A stretch of DNA of 64,000 nucleotides from Oscillibacter valericigenes (GTDB lineage: Bacteria > Bacillota > Clostridia > Oscillospirales > Oscillospiraceae): NCBI RefSeq assembly GCF_021531435.1, contig NZ_JAFBIS010000007.1, positions 60,608 to 124,607 of the forward strand, read 5' to 3'. How positions within the stretch are numbered: the first letter of the stretch is position 1; every line of letters begins with the position of its first letter. Both the position numbers and the translations under genes were made by a program. The notes under the pieces are model-generated. The model made no database searches. It saw only the letters and a program-made list of their open reading frames with translations, and was not told the origin of the DNA. Shown here piece by piece: positions 41,324-51,801 of this stretch.

Positions 41324-42766
41324 TCAAATTTCCCGCAGGGCGGGATAGAGCTTCCGATAGCGGGCGTACTGGGCATCGTACAGCGCCCGGTATTCGCTGC
41401 GGGGGCGGTAAACGGTTCCGTCCTCCGCCGAAATAAGGCTGTCCGCATCCTGCCGGGTCAGGGCGGCCAGGGTCCGCGCGGCCCGGAATTCCGTATCCCC
41501 CAGCACGGTGATGTCATGGCCCAGCACATCCGCCAGGATCTGGCACCAGACGGCCTCCCGGCCGCCGCCGCCGATGAGGGAGATGGACGCGGGCGGTTCG
41601 GAGAACTGCTCCAGACCCTGCCGCAGGGAAAAGGCCACGCCCTCCAGCGAGGCCCGGGCCAGGTCGGAGGTGGAGGTCTCCGCCGTCATACCGAAGAAGC
41701 AGCCCCGGGCGTCCGGGTCCAGCACAGGAAACCGCTCGCCCACAAGGTAAGGCAGAAACAGCACGCCGTGGCTGCCGGGGGCGCTTTGCTCCAAAAGGGC
41801 GCTGACCGCCCCATAGTCCGGCGCACCGTCCTTCCGTCCCAGCACCCCGGCGATCCACTTGTGGACATTGCCTGCGTTGAGGAAGGGCACCACGTTGATG
41901 TAGCAGCCCTCCGACGCGGCGGCCAGGTTAAAGACCCCCGCCTCCGTCAGCAGAATGTCATCCGATACCGTCGCCACCCAGCCGGAGGTGCCCAGGTTGA
42001 TGTTGTACTGCCCCGGCCGGCGGATGCCGCTGGCGAGGGTGGTGGCCCCGGCGTCGCCGATGCCGGCGAACACCGCTGTCCCGGCCCGGTAGCCGCAGGC
42101 AGCGGCCGCCTCCGGGAGAACAGTCCCCACCTGCCGGTGGGGCTGGTACAGCGTGGGGAACAGCTTTGCGTCCACCCCGGCGGCGGACAGGAGCCTTTCA
42201 TCCCAGCACTTGCGGCGGATGTCCATGGCTCCCGCCGTGGCGCAGGCGGTCACATCCCCGGCGCAGACGCCGGTGAGCCGGGCAACAAGAAAGTCCTTGG
42301 AGCTGATGAGGATGTGGACCGTCCGGGCGTACAGCTCCGGGCGGTGCTCCTTCAGCCACATCAGCTTGGGCAGGGACAGGGAGCCGTCGCAGCGGTTCCC
42401 GGTGGTGTGCAGGAAGTATTCGCCGCCCACGGCTTCTTCCAGCGCGGCGGCCTGGGCCTCTGCCCGGCCATCGGAGTAGAGGATGGCGGGGCAGACCGGG
42501 TCCAAATTCTCATCCAAAGGGATCAGATCCTGCATCTGCCCGCTCATGATAATGCCCTGAATGTCCTCCGCGGGGACATCTCCGGTGAACTGCCGGGAAA
42601 TTTCGCAGAAAGCCGCCCACCAGTCCTGGGGTGCCTGGTCCTGAAACCCGTCATGGCAGAGAGTGGACAATTCCACGGAGCGGGAGAGAACGGCCTCCCC
42701 CGCTTCATTGACCAGTGTGCCCTTGACAGCGGTGGTGCCCGCGTCAAATGCGGCGATGTATGTCAT
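41324..42766 (-). CDS. FGGY-family carbohydrate kinase
   Basis: The 480-residue kinase begins MTYIAAFDAGTTAVKGTLVN (phosphate-binding strand). It has YNINLGTSGWVATVSDDILL and the late ISLIGGGGREAVWCQILADV, the FGGY ATP-binding region. It resembles xylulokinase-like members acting on a ketose or polyol. GAGGAGGGAAACC precedes the ATG at 42766. It is the last gene of the operon with permease, ATPase and binding protein, so its substrate is probably the imported sugar or a product of the dehydrogenase/isomerase operon. The exact sugar cannot be read. Confidence 0.88.
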   Translation of the reverse strand: MTYIAAFDAGTTAVKGTLVNEAGEAVLSRSVELSTLCHDGFQDQAPQDWWAAFCEISRQFTGDVPAEDIQGIIMSGQMQDLIPLDENLDPVCPAILYSDGRAEAQAAALEEAVGGEYFLHTTGNRCDGSLSLPKLMWLKEHRPELYARTVHILISSKDFLVARLTGVCAGDVTACATAGAMDIRRKCWDERLLSAAGVDAKLFPTLYQPHRQVGTVLPEAAAACGYRAGTAVFAGIGDAGATTLASGIRRPGQYNINLGTSGWVATVSDDILLTEAGVFNLAAASEGCYINVVPFLNAGNVHKWIAGVLGRKDGAPDYGAVSALLEQSAPGSHGVLFLPYLVGERFPVLDPDARGCFFGMTAETSTSDLARASLEGVAFSLRQGLEQFSEPPASISLIGGGGREAVWCQILADVLGHDITVLGDTEFRAARTLAALTRQDADSLISAEDGTVYRPRSEYRALYDAQYARYRKLYPALREI

Positions 42767-42779
42767 ATGGTTTCCCTCC

Positions 42780-43730
42780 TCACGCCGCGTCGCCGTGACC
42801 GGCTTTCTGGGCGATGACCGCCAGGATGATGATGCCGCCGGTGATGATGTTCTGCATGTAGCTGGGCATCTGGAGAATGGTGAGGCCGTTGGCCAGAATG
42901 CCCAGGATGGCGGCGCCCACCAGGGTGCCAACCGCGTTGGGGATACCCTTCCGGGAGACCGTGCAGCCGATGAACACGGCGGCGTAGGACTGGAGGAAAT
43001 AGCCGTCGCCGGCGGTGGTGTTGGCAGAGCCCACCCGGGAGGCGATGAGCATTCCGGTGACGCAGGCCATCACCGCGCAGAGGGCGAAGGCGATGGTCTT
43101 GTACTTTTTCACCCGGATGCCGGCAATTTTAGCGGTTTCCTCATTGCCGCCGATGGCGTAAAACTTCCGGCCCAGGGTGGTGTGCTCCAGCAGAAAGAAG
43201 AACAGGGCCACGAACACCACCATCAGGATAGACAGCAGGGGAATACGGCCCAGCTTGGCGGTGCCCAGGAAGGAAAAGGACTTGGGGATGCCCTCGAAAA
43301 TCGTGGCGCCGCCGGAGAGCCGGTAGATGACGCCGGAGAGGACGGTGCTCATACCCAGGGTGGTGATGAAGGACAGCACCCGGAACCGGGCCACCACCCA
43401 GCCGTTCAGCAGGCCGATGAAGAAGCTGATGATAACGGGAAGCAGAAAGCACACCGCCATGGGCAGGCCCTTTACAGCCAGCACAGCGGCGATGATGCCG
43501 CCGAGGGACGCCATGCTGCCCACGGACAGGTCAAACTCATTGACGCTCATCACCAGCGTGGTGCCCAGGGAGATCATCACCAGCAGGGAGATCTGGCGGG
43601 TGATGTTGATGAAGTTCGTCAGGGTGCAGAACTTGTCCGGGCGGATGAGGCTGAACGATGCCACAATGACCGCCAGCGCCAGAACGGTGCCGTAGGACTG
43701 CAAGATTCTTTTCAGGCTTGAGCGGCTCAT
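42780..43730 (-). CDS. Sugar ABC transporter permease (RbsC type)
   Basis: The 316-residue permease has about 8-10 helices and family motifs SVNEFDLSVGSMASLGGIIA early and GKIAGIRVKKYKTIAFAL-like and GYFLQSYAAVFIGCTVSRKG later, as in ribose, xylose and inositol importers. Its ATG overlaps the ATPase stop codon by four bases. It lies 13 nt before the kinase gene. It forms the channel with the ATPase at 43727 and the binding protein at 45262, and may also serve the second binding protein at 48732. Confidence 0.9.
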   Translation of the reverse strand: MSRSSLKRILQSYGTVLALAVIVASFSLIRPDKFCTLTNFINITRQISLLVMISLGTTLVMSVNEFDLSVGSMASLGGIIAAVLAVKGLPMAVCFLLPVIISFFIGLLNGWVVARFRVLSFITTLGMSTVLSGVIYRLSGGATIFEGIPKSFSFLGTAKLGRIPLLSILMVVFVALFFFLLEHTTLGRKFYAIGGNEETAKIAGIRVKKYKTIAFALCAVMACVTGMLIASRVGSANTTAGDGYFLQSYAAVFIGCTVSRKGIPNAVGTLVGAAILGILANGLTILQMPSYMQNIITGGIIILAVIAQKAGHGDAA

Positions 43731-45226
43731 GGCTGCGCCTCCTTCTCCTGGGTCTCATAACAGCAGGCCAGTACCTGCCGTGGGGTCAGATTCTCATTTT
43801 TCCAGCATGCTCCGGTGCGTTCCCTGGACATGACCAGGATGTTGTCCGCCACCTCCAGCAGCTCCTTGAGGTCGGAGGAAACGTACAGCACCCCGGCGCC
43901 CTCGTCGGCTTTCTGCCGGAGAAGGTGGTGGATGTCGCTGCGGGTGGCCACATCCACCGCCTGGGTGGGCTCGTCGCACAGGAAGATCTTCGGTGCGGTC
44001 ATCAGCGCCCGGGCGAACACCGCCTTCTGCTGGTTGCCGCCGGAGAGCTCCAGCATCCGCTGGTTCGGGCTTGCCAGTTTGATGTGCAGGGCGTCAATTT
44101 GCTCCGCCACCGCGTCATTTCCGGCCTTCGTCCGCAGAACGCCGTGGCGGGAAAAGGTATCGATGCTGGAGAGCAGGATATTGTCCCGGACGCTGAGGCC
44201 GCCGATCATGGCCTTGCCCCGGCGGTCCTCGGAAATGAGGACCATGCCGCTGCGGATGGCCTCCTCCGGCGTCAGGCCGGGGCGTGCCTCGCCGTCCAGC
44301 AGCACGGTGCCGCTGGAAGTGGCCCGGCAGCCGAAGATGCATTCCAGCAGCTCCGTCCGCCCGCTGCCGCCCAGACCGAACAAGCCTAAAATCTCGCCGC
44401 TGCGAAGGGACAGGCTGCCCTGCTTCACCCGGCCGTCCCGGGAGGCAAGGTCTTTGACTTCCAGCAGCACCGGGCCGAAGCTGTCCCGGCGGGAGATGGG
44501 CTCCACCGCCGTCTGGTCGGTCATTTTCGCCACCAGCTCCTCCCGGGTAACACTTTCAGTGGGAACGGTCTCCACCAGCTGGCCGTTGCGGAACACGGTC
44601 ACCCGGTCGGTCAAAAGGAAAATCTCATCCAGCCGGTGGGTCACATACAGGATGGAGGTGCCCTTTTCCCGCAGGCTTTGCAGCAATCGGAACAGCCGCT
44701 CCGCCTCCTGGTCCGTCAGGCTGGCGGTGGGTTCGTCCAGAATCAGCAGACGGCAGTCGGACATCTGGGCCCGGACGATCTCCAGCTCCGTCCGCTGGGG
44801 CGGGGACAGCTCCGCCGCCGTCTTTTTCAAATCCAGGCCGATGCCGAGGCTCTCCATGGTCTGCCGCACCCGGCGCTCCATGGCGGCCCAGTCCACCCGG
44901 CCAAGCCGGGTGGGGTACTCTAAGCCTAAGTAGCAGTTTTCAATGCCGTTGAACGTGGGGATGAGCGTCCGGTCCTGGTGGATGACCCGGATGCCCAGCG
45001 CCCGGCTGTCCGCCGGGGAGGAGATGGTCACCGGTTCCCCGTTCCACAAAAGGCGGCCCTCCCGGAGCTGGTAGACGCCGGTCAGCAGCTTGATGAGGGT
45101 GGATTTGCCCGCGCCGTTTTCTCCCACCAGGCCGTGGATCTCTCCGGCGTCCAGCTGGAAATTGATGTCGCGCAGGGCATAGATGCCGTTGAACGCCTTG
45201 CTGACGTGTTCCGTTTGCAGCAGCAT
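43727..45226 (-). CDS. Sugar ABC transporter ATP-binding protein, two ATPase domains (RbsA type)
   Basis: The 499-residue protein fuses two ATPase domains. The first has GENGAGKSTLIKLL and RLLILDEPTASLTDQEAE. The second has a degenerate Walker A (GLGGSGRTELLECIF), signature LSGGNQQKAVFARALM and Walker B IFLCDEPTQAVDVATR. This is standard for carbohydrate uptake CUT2 ATPases. AAAGGAGG precedes the ATG. It follows the binding-protein gene by 35 nt and is coupled to the permease gene. It energises import of a monosaccharide or polyol. Confidence 0.92.
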   Translation of the reverse strand: MLLQTEHVSKAFNGIYALRDINFQLDAGEIHGLVGENGAGKSTLIKLLTGVYQLREGRLLWNGEPVTISSPADSRALGIRVIHQDRTLIPTFNGIENCYLGLEYPTRLGRVDWAAMERRVRQTMESLGIGLDLKKTAAELSPPQRTELEIVRAQMSDCRLLILDEPTASLTDQEAERLFRLLQSLREKGTSILYVTHRLDEIFLLTDRVTVFRNGQLVETVPTESVTREELVAKMTDQTAVEPISRRDSFGPVLLEVKDLASRDGRVKQGSLSLRSGEILGLFGLGGSGRTELLECIFGCRATSSGTVLLDGEARPGLTPEEAIRSGMVLISEDRRGKAMIGGLSVRDNILLSSIDTFSRHGVLRTKAGNDAVAEQIDALHIKLASPNQRMLELSGGNQQKAVFARALMTAPKIFLCDEPTQAVDVATRSDIHHLLRQKADEGAGVLYVSSDLKELLEVADNILVMSRERTGACWKNENLTPRQVLACCYETQEKEAQP

Positions 45227-45261
45227 GGCGGGCCTCCTTTCGTGGGTAGTCTCTTGGTCAG

Positions 45262-46248
45262 TTACTTGATAAAATCAGCCGCGTTGTCGGCGGTGATGAG
45301 GGTGGCCTCGGCGTATTTCTCGCCGGTCTCAATAGTCTCGCCGGCGAACAGCTTGCCCATGTCCTCCACCACGATGTCCACCATGCCCTGGAAGTTCTGG
45401 GCCACGGTAGCCTTCAGGTTGGTGCCCTCCTGGATGAGGGAGACGGCCTGCTCGTTGCCGTCCACGCCGACCACCAGAATTTCATCCCGGCCGGCCTCCT
45501 GGCAGGCCTGGGTAGCGCCGATGGCAGGCTCATCCCACGCGCAGAGGATGGCGGTGATGGAGCCCTTGTCGGGGTTCGCCAGCAGCAGGTTCTGGACGAT
45601 GTCCTGGGCGTCGTTGATGGGCTGCTCGGCGGGGACGTGCTGCTCGGTGATGAGGGTCAGCTTGTCGTTGGCGGCGATCAGCTCGTCAAAAGCCTCGCAG
45701 CGCTTCACCACGCCGGGATGGGGCCGGTGGGTCAGGGTGATGACGGTGCCCTCGCCGCCCATCAGGTCGTCAAAGAGGTAACCGGCGATCAGCTGGCCCA
45801 TCTGGTGGTTGTCGCTGGTGGCGTTGACCTGCATGCCGTCGATATAGCCGCTGTCCACGCCGAAGACGGGGATGCCCGCGTCCATGGCCTCCCGGAGCTG
45901 GTTCTCCAGCTGGGTTGGGTCGGCGCTGACCAGCACGATGGCGTCGGTGCCGGAGGCGGTGACGTCCTCGATGCGGCTGGCCAGCTCCGCGAAGTCGTTG
46001 GCGGTGTCGATGACGTTGACCTCGGCGCCCTGGGCGGTCAGGTCGGTCTCCAGGTAGCCCACCATCTGGTTCGTGGTGACGGAGGCCATGTAGGGGGTCA
46101 TAACGGAGACGGTCTTCCCGGCGAAGGGGCTTTCTTCCGCCGCGGCGGGCTGTTCCGCCGGAGCAGAAGACTGGGATGAAGTGCCGCCGCAGGCGGTCAG
46201 GGACAGCAGCAGCGTCAGGGCTGCCAGCACAGAGACAAACTTTTTCAT
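45262..46248 (-). CDS. Sugar ABC transporter binding lipoprotein (RbsB type)
   Basis: The 328-residue protein has a lipoprotein signal with lipobox LTAC (Cys near residue 20). The two-lobe CUT2 binding fold shows IEDVTASGTDAIVLVSADPT, DAGIPVFGVDSGYIDG, QNLLLANPDKGSITAILCAW and a late VGVDGNEQAVSLIQEGTNLK. GGAGGAACC precedes the ATG at 46248. The gap to trpA upstream is 53 nt with no terminator-like hairpin, so it may be read through from the T-box promoter. The ligand is a sugar or polyol; it is only about as similar to the other binding protein at 48732 as family members generally are. Confidence 0.9.
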   Translation of the reverse strand: MKKFVSVLAALTLLLSLTACGGTSSQSSAPAEQPAAAEESPFAGKTVSVMTPYMASVTTNQMVGYLETDLTAQGAEVNVIDTANDFAELASRIEDVTASGTDAIVLVSADPTQLENQLREAMDAGIPVFGVDSGYIDGMQVNATSDNHQMGQLIAGYLFDDLMGGEGTVITLTHRPHPGVVKRCEAFDELIAANDKLTLITEQHVPAEQPINDAQDIVQNLLLANPDKGSITAILCAWDEPAIGATQACQEAGRDEILVVGVDGNEQAVSLIQEGTNLKATVAQNFQGMVDIVVEDMGKLFAGETIETGEKYAEATLITADNAADFIK

Positions 46249-46301
46249 TTCAGGTTCCTCCTTAAAATTGCTTGTTAGGTTGCTTGATACCAGACGCCCG
46301 C

Positions 46302-47074
46302 TTACGCTTCCCGTACCGCGTCTTTCATACGCTTCACATAGTCCGCCACGTAGGGGACGGCCTCCCGCCCGTACTGGGCGATGAGCTTGACGATGGCGCT
46401 GCCCACGATGGCCCCGTCGGAGAGGCCCGCCATCTTTTTCGCCTGCTCCGGGGTGGAGATGCCGAAGCCCACGGCGCAGGGCAGGTCGGAGCTGGCCCGG
46501 ATAAGCTTCACCATGGCGCCGATGTCCGTGGTGATCTCGCTGCGGACGCCGGTGACGCCCAGGGAGGACACCACGTAGATAAAGCCGCTGGCCTCCTTTG
46601 CCACCATTGCGATGCGGTCCTCGGAGGTGGGGGCCACCATGGAGATTAGGTCCACGCCGTACCGCTTGCAAATGGGGTCGAACTCGTCCTTCTCCTCGTA
46701 GGGGATGTCCGGTAAAATCAAACCGTCGATGCCGATCTCCGCGCAGGTGGAGATAAACTTTTCAGAGCCGTAGGAGAACACCACGTTGGCGTAGGTCATG
46801 AACACCATGGGGACGGTGACGTCCCTCCGCAGGTCCCGCACCAGGTCGAAGATTTTATCGGTGGTGGCTCCGGCGGACAGGGCCCGGACGTTGGCCGCCT
46901 GGATGACGGGGCCTTCGGCGGTGGGGTCGGAAAAGGGAATGCCCAGCTCAATGAGGTCGGCCCCCGCCTCCGCCATAGCCCGGACGACCTTGGCGGTGGT
47001 CTCCAGGTCCGGGTCGCCGCAGGTGATGAATGGGATAAACGCCTTGCCGTTCGCAAAGGCTTTTTTGATGTTGC

Positions 47075-47078
<4 letters not shown>
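46302..47078 (-). CDS. trpA: Tryptophan synthase alpha subunit
   Basis: The 258-residue TIM-barrel enzyme splits indole-3-glycerol phosphate and passes indole to the beta subunit. Family motifs are [19 protein letters not shown], the catalytic Glu in [20 protein letters not shown], the Asp in [16 protein letters not shown], and a late [19 protein letters not shown]. The ATG overlaps the trpB stop (ATGA), coupling both subunits. Only trpB and trpA are here; the rest of the pathway is not in the window. Confidence 0.96.
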
Positions 47079-48265
<1,187 letters not shown>

Positions 48266-48292
48266 GGTGATTGCCTCCTTGCTTTACGCAAC

Positions 48293-48575
48293 AAAAAAAC
48301 GTCCTCGATGAGAAAACTCTCATCAAGGACGGTAAATAACCGCGGTGCCACCTTGGTTCGCGGCAGAAACTGCCGCACGCTCAGCAGAGTACCAACATAC
48401 TCCCGGCCTGATAACGCCTGCCTTCGGCGTCGCGGGATACTTGCGGCCATGCCGCTTTCGCCGCGCCCTCGGTGACCCATTGTGACCATCTGCATCTCGG
48501 CCCGGCTCCCAGCACCCCGGACTCTCTGTGCGCGCACGGTGGTCTTTACTTTCACCTCAGCGGTTTGTGCTTGAT
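48293..48575 (-). ncRNA. T-box riboswitch before trpBA, probably Trp-specific
   Basis: On the minus strand the conserved T-box CCAAGGTGGCACCGCGG (RNA form of the plus-strand bases 48341-48357) lies about 80 nt before trpB. A terminator follows it: CGTCCTTGATGAG with CTCATCGAGGACG (48300-48332), then seven Ts. Upstream lies a long structured stem I region. A TGG triplet in AATGGG (plus-strand near 48476-48481) is a fair candidate specifier for Trp, but I could not place it by folding. Uncharged tRNA would bind and favour antitermination. Confidence 0.9.
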
Positions 48576-48587
48576 TGGATTGTCCCT

Positions 48588-48616
48588 ATCATAGCCGCAC
48601 GATGAGAAAAAGTCAA
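48588..48616 (-). promoter_or_regulatory. Promoter of the T-box trp operon
   Basis: Minus-strand TTGACT (48611-48616) and TATGAT (48588-48593) are 17 nt apart, directly before the T-box leader. Confidence 0.8.
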
Positions 48617-48678
48617 GTAAAAAATAAGCCGTTTTTCTCGCTCGAAGTCTGTGAAAAGCGTACAACGCCCCGGGCAGG

Positions 48679-48720
48679 CAAACAGCCGGGCCCCGCGAAA
48701 ACACGGAGCCCGGCCGTTTG
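48679..48720 (-). terminator. Terminator of the dehydrogenase operon
   Basis: CAAACAGCCGGGCCCCG and CGGAGCCCGGCCGTTTG form a stem with two mismatches and an A-rich loop. It lies 12 nt after the binding-protein gene. The T-tract is short. Confidence 0.7.
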
Positions 48721-48731
48721 ATCAGTAAAAA

Positions 48732-49739
48732 TCAGCCCATGTAGCCCTTCAGCTGGTCCAGGCGCTCCTGTGCGTTGCTCTCATCCATGATCATAGAGCC
48801 GGAGTCGATGAAGGCTTCCAGCTTCTCGCCCTCCAGAGCACGGACGCAGGCGTCCACGGCCTTGTAAGCCATGTCGAAGCCCTGCTGGCAGACGTCCAGC
48901 GTCAGCTGACCGTTCAGAATGGCCTCGCAGCCGGCCTGACAGCCGTCGAAGCCCAGGAACACGGTGTTCTTATAAGCCTCGTTGCCGGCGGCGGCACGGG
49001 CGGCGGCCACCGCCATGTCCTCGTTGTTGGCGCAGATGATGGCGACGCCTTCGGGATGGTTCTGCATGATGGCCTCCATGCAGGTCACGGCCTGGTCAGC
49101 CAGAGCGTTGGCGTACTGGACCTCATCGTCCAGGAACACGCCGCCGGCCTCGGTGACGCCGGTGCGGTAGCCGTCCATCCGGGCGGTGTTGGTGGAGTCG
49201 CCCTGCACGCCGGCGATCTCAATGCAGTTGATCTCGGTCCAGCCCCGCTCCTTGGCCAGAGCCACGGCAGCCTCGCCGCCCATCTTGGCGGCGGCCTCGT
49301 TGCCGGTGCCGACAAAGGCCAGCACTTCGGGAGCGTCGATCTTGGTATCCAGCGCGATGACGGGCTTGGTCTGGCCCTTGATCATGGTAGCCACCATGTC
49401 GGACTGCAGGGGCGCGATGACATAGCCGTCGATGTCCGCGTTGTTCATGTCGGTCTCGATCATGTTCTGCTGCTCATCGTAGGAAGTCTCAGAGGGAGGA
49501 CCCTTGATCTCCACGGTGACGTTGGGATGGTCCTTTTCGTACGCCTGTGCGCCGGCGATGATGTACTGCCAGTACTCGGAGGAGCTGGTCTTCAGGATGA
49601 CGGAGATGTGATAGCCGTCATCCGTCTCAGTGGCTGCCGGGGTCTCGGCTTCGGGGGCTTTTTCTGCGGTCTTGCCGCCGCAGGCGGTCAGGGACAGGGC
49701 CATGACCAGAGTCAGGGCCAATGCGAGAAATCTTTTCAT
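48732..49739 (-). CDS. Sugar ABC transporter binding lipoprotein (CUT2 type, orphan)
   Basis: The 335-residue protein has a lipoprotein signal with lipobox LTAC followed by an Ala/Glu/Thr linker. A CUT2-type fold shows QNMIETDMNNADIDGYVIAP, KPVIALDTKIDAPEVLAFVG and HPEGVAIICANNEDMAVAAA. It is the third gene of the LacI-controlled operon after the isomerase and dehydrogenase genes. No ATPase or permease gene is in that operon. The nearest set is at 42780-45226 beyond trpBA, so the two binding proteins may share one channel. Ligand class: sugar or polyol such as inositol. Confidence 0.88.
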   Translation of the reverse strand: MKRFLALALTLVMALSLTACGGKTAEKAPEAETPAATETDDGYHISVILKTSSSEYWQYIIAGAQAYEKDHPNVTVEIKGPPSETSYDEQQNMIETDMNNADIDGYVIAPLQSDMVATMIKGQTKPVIALDTKIDAPEVLAFVGTGNEAAAKMGGEAAVALAKERGWTEINCIEIAGVQGDSTNTARMDGYRTGVTEAGGVFLDDEVQYANALADQAVTCMEAIMQNHPEGVAIICANNEDMAVAAARAAAGNEAYKNTVFLGFDGCQAGCEAILNGQLTLDVCQQGFDMAYKAVDACVRALEGEKLEAFIDSGSMIMDESNAQERLDQLKGYMG

Positions 49740-49820
49740 GGTTGCTTGCTCCTTTTCTTCTTCCTATTTTTTCGGAATATCCAATTCCGGGGCCCAAACA
49801 GCAAATGGGGCTTGCCTATC

Positions 49821-50837
49821 TCACTCGATCTCGCTGATCTTGACGGGGCGGCCCTCCTTCAGGGACTTGGTGGCGGCCGCGGCGATGAGGATGGGGGCGA
49901 GTCCGTCTTCCCCAGTGACCTGTGTCTCCGTGCCGTTGATCACCGCCTCGGCAAACGCCTTCTGCTCCGCGGCGAAGGCCATGGTGTAGCGGTCCCACAT
50001 GATCTTGTAGCAGGTGCCGGAGACGGTGCCGTCGGCGCCGTAGAAGGTGGCGTTGTTGGGGGTGTCGTTGACGTCCATCACCGCGCCCTCAGAGCCGAAG
50101 ACCTCCACCCGCTGGTCGTAGCCGTAGACGGCCTTGCGGCTGTTGTCGATGACGCCCATGGCGCCGTTGGCGAATTTCAGGGACACCACGGCGGTGTCCA
50201 CATCGCCGGCCTCGCCGATGGCGGGGTCCACCAGCACGCCGCCGTAGGCGAACACCTCGGTGACCTCGGAACCGGCCAGGAAGCGGGCCATGTCGAAGTC
50301 GTGGACCATCATGTCGTAGAAGATGCCGCCGGAGACCTTCACATAGTCGATGGTGGGGGGCTCGGGGTCACGGGAGCTGATCTTCACCAGGTTGACCTTG
50401 CCGACCTTGCCCGCCCGGACGGCCTCATAGACGGCCCGGTGGTTGTGGTCAAACCGGCGGTTGAAGCCCACCTGGAGCTTTACCCCGGCCTTTTTCGCCT
50501 CAGCGATGACCTCCTTCACCCGTTCGATGCGGTAGTCCACCGGCTTCTCCACGAACACGTCCTTTCCCGCCTGTGCCACTTTGATAGCGTACTCGGCGTG
50601 GAGATCCGTGGGGGAGCAGACGACGACGGCCTTGATTTCCGGGTCATTCAGGATGAGGTCCACGTCATTGACGATGTTGGGGATACGCAGGCGCTTGAGG
50701 AACTCCACCGTCTCCTCGCTCATGTAGGGGTCGGCGATGGTCTTGATCTCCATTTCCGGGACAAACTTGGTGATGTTCTCCGCGTGGACCTTTCCGATGC
50801 GGCCGGCGCCGATGATGCCGATTTGAATGGTTTTCAT
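49821..50837 (-). CDS. Gfo/Idh/MocA oxidoreductase, inositol 2-dehydrogenase-like
   Basis: The 338-residue NAD(P) enzyme starts with a Rossmann motif (IQIGIIGAGRIGKVHAENI) and keeps the catalytic Lys in DVFVEKPVDYRIERVKEV. The active-site DMMVHDFDMARFLAGSEV supplies the Asp and His typical of inositol dehydrogenases. These oxidise myo-inositol (C2) or close polyols. I choose the ATG at 50837, eight bases after GGAGGA; the one at 50846 is too close to it. The isomerase gene lies 21 nt upstream. A dehydrogenase plus TIM-barrel isomerase next to a CUT2 binding protein fits inositol or inositol-like breakdown, but iolB, iolC, iolD and iolJ are absent here. Confidence 0.87.
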   Translation of the reverse strand: MKTIQIGIIGAGRIGKVHAENITKFVPEMEIKTIADPYMSEETVEFLKRLRIPNIVNDVDLILNDPEIKAVVVCSPTDLHAEYAIKVAQAGKDVFVEKPVDYRIERVKEVIAEAKKAGVKLQVGFNRRFDHNHRAVYEAVRAGKVGKVNLVKISSRDPEPPTIDYVKVSGGIFYDMMVHDFDMARFLAGSEVTEVFAYGGVLVDPAIGEAGDVDTAVVSLKFANGAMGVIDNSRKAVYGYDQRVEVFGSEGAVMDVNDTPNNATFYGADGTVSGTCYKIMWDRYTMAFAAEQKAFAEAVINGTETQVTGEDGLAPILIAAAATKSLKEGRPVKISEIE

Positions 50838-50858
50838 ACGATTCATCCTCCGAATACA

Positions 50859-51644
50859 TTAATATTTCATAATGGCTTTCACTGCTTCCGCAGTGGTGGT
50901 TTTGGGGATCAGCTCAAAACCCACCAGGCCGGTGTAGCCGCATGCCTCCAGGCAGGCAAACACATTGGCGTAGTTGATCTCGCCGGTGCCGGGCTCGTGG
51001 CGGCCGGGAGCGTCGGCGACATGGATGTGGCCGAACTGGTCGCCGTAGGCCCGGATGTTGTCGCAGATGCTGCCCTCGTTGAGCTGCATGTGGTAAACGT
51101 CATACAGGACCTTCAGCCTGGGGGAGCCGATGAGCCGGGTCATCTCCGCCGCCATCCGGGTGGTCCGAAGGAAGTTGCCCACGTGGTCGGTGGTGATGTT
51201 CAGCGGCTCCAGGTTCATCTGGATGCCGCTCTCCTCCGCGATCCTGGCGCACTCCAGCAGGGTATCGTACATGGCACAGAGCTTCACCGTGTCGGAGAGC
51301 TCGTCGTAGTGGTTGATGACCACGCCGCCCTCGCCCAGGCCGTTAGAGTGGATGGTCACGCTGCGGGCCCCCACCTTTTTTGCCGCCGCCACGGACTGCT
51401 TCAAAAAGTCCAGGTAGGCCGTCTTCTGCTCGGGGTCGATGAGGGAGAGCTCCGCGTCGCCGTTGAACCCGGAGATGCCGACGCCCGCCTTTTCCGCGGC
51501 AGCCTTTACCGCGTCCAGGTCCTTGTCCGTCCAGCCCCAGAACTCCACAAAATCAAAACCGTCATTCTTGGCCGCCTGGAACCGGTCCAGGAAGGGAAGC
51601 TCACTGTACATGGGCTCGATGCATGCGGATTTGAGAAACTTCAT
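50859..51644 (-). CDS. Sugar phosphate isomerase/epimerase (inosose dehydratase/isomerase-like TIM barrel)
   Basis: The 261-residue TIM-barrel protein starts MKFLKSACIEPMYSELPFLD. Metal-site segments are IQMNLEPLNITTDHVGNF, RLKVLYDVYHMQLNEGSI, FGHIHVADAPGRHEPGTGEI and a late GLVGFELIPKTTTAEA, the Glu-Asp-His-Glu set of the family. It lies first in the LacI-controlled operon with the dehydrogenase. Together they likely act on an oxidised polyol (an inosose or keto-sugar), as isomerase, epimerase or dehydratase. Hydroxypyruvate isomerases share the same look. The ATG at 51644 follows GGTGA. Confidence 0.85.
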   Translation of the reverse strand: MKFLKSACIEPMYSELPFLDRFQAAKNDGFDFVEFWGWTDKDLDAVKAAAEKAGVGISGFNGDAELSLIDPEQKTAYLDFLKQSVAAAKKVGARSVTIHSNGLGEGGVVINHYDELSDTVKLCAMYDTLLECARIAEESGIQMNLEPLNITTDHVGNFLRTTRMAAEMTRLIGSPRLKVLYDVYHMQLNEGSICDNIRAYGDQFGHIHVADAPGRHEPGTGEINYANVFACLEACGYTGLVGFELIPKTTTAEAVKAIMKY

Positions 51645-51667
51645 GTTCGTCACCGTCTTTCCTTTTC

Positions 51668-51725
51668 TGTGCTTTGCACATCTATGTGCTAAGCACAATA
51701 TAGGCAAAGCACGCTCCGTTGTCAA
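51668..51725 (-). promoter_or_regulatory. Promoter with twin operators before the dehydrogenase operon
   Basis: Minus-strand TTGACA (51720-51725) and TATATT (51697-51702) are 17 nt apart. Just downstream lie two 13-bp palindromes 17 bp apart centre to centre: TGTGCTAAGCACA (51685-51697) and TGTGCTTTGCACA (51668-51680). The first touches the -10 box. The LacI protein encoded at 51885 is the obvious binder and would repress. Confidence 0.78.
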
Positions 51726-51801
51726 TAGAAAATTGGCCGATTTTTTTAAAATATTTGAAAATAGTCGCTTTTAACAAAAGATTTCCCCGATTTTTTGCGG
51801 A

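Noticed and set aside
49056..51692. 878-residue plus-strand open frame
   Set aside because: It lies opposite three clear minus-strand genes (binding protein, dehydrogenase, isomerase) and has the Gly/His/Val-rich look of an antisense frame in GC-rich DNA.
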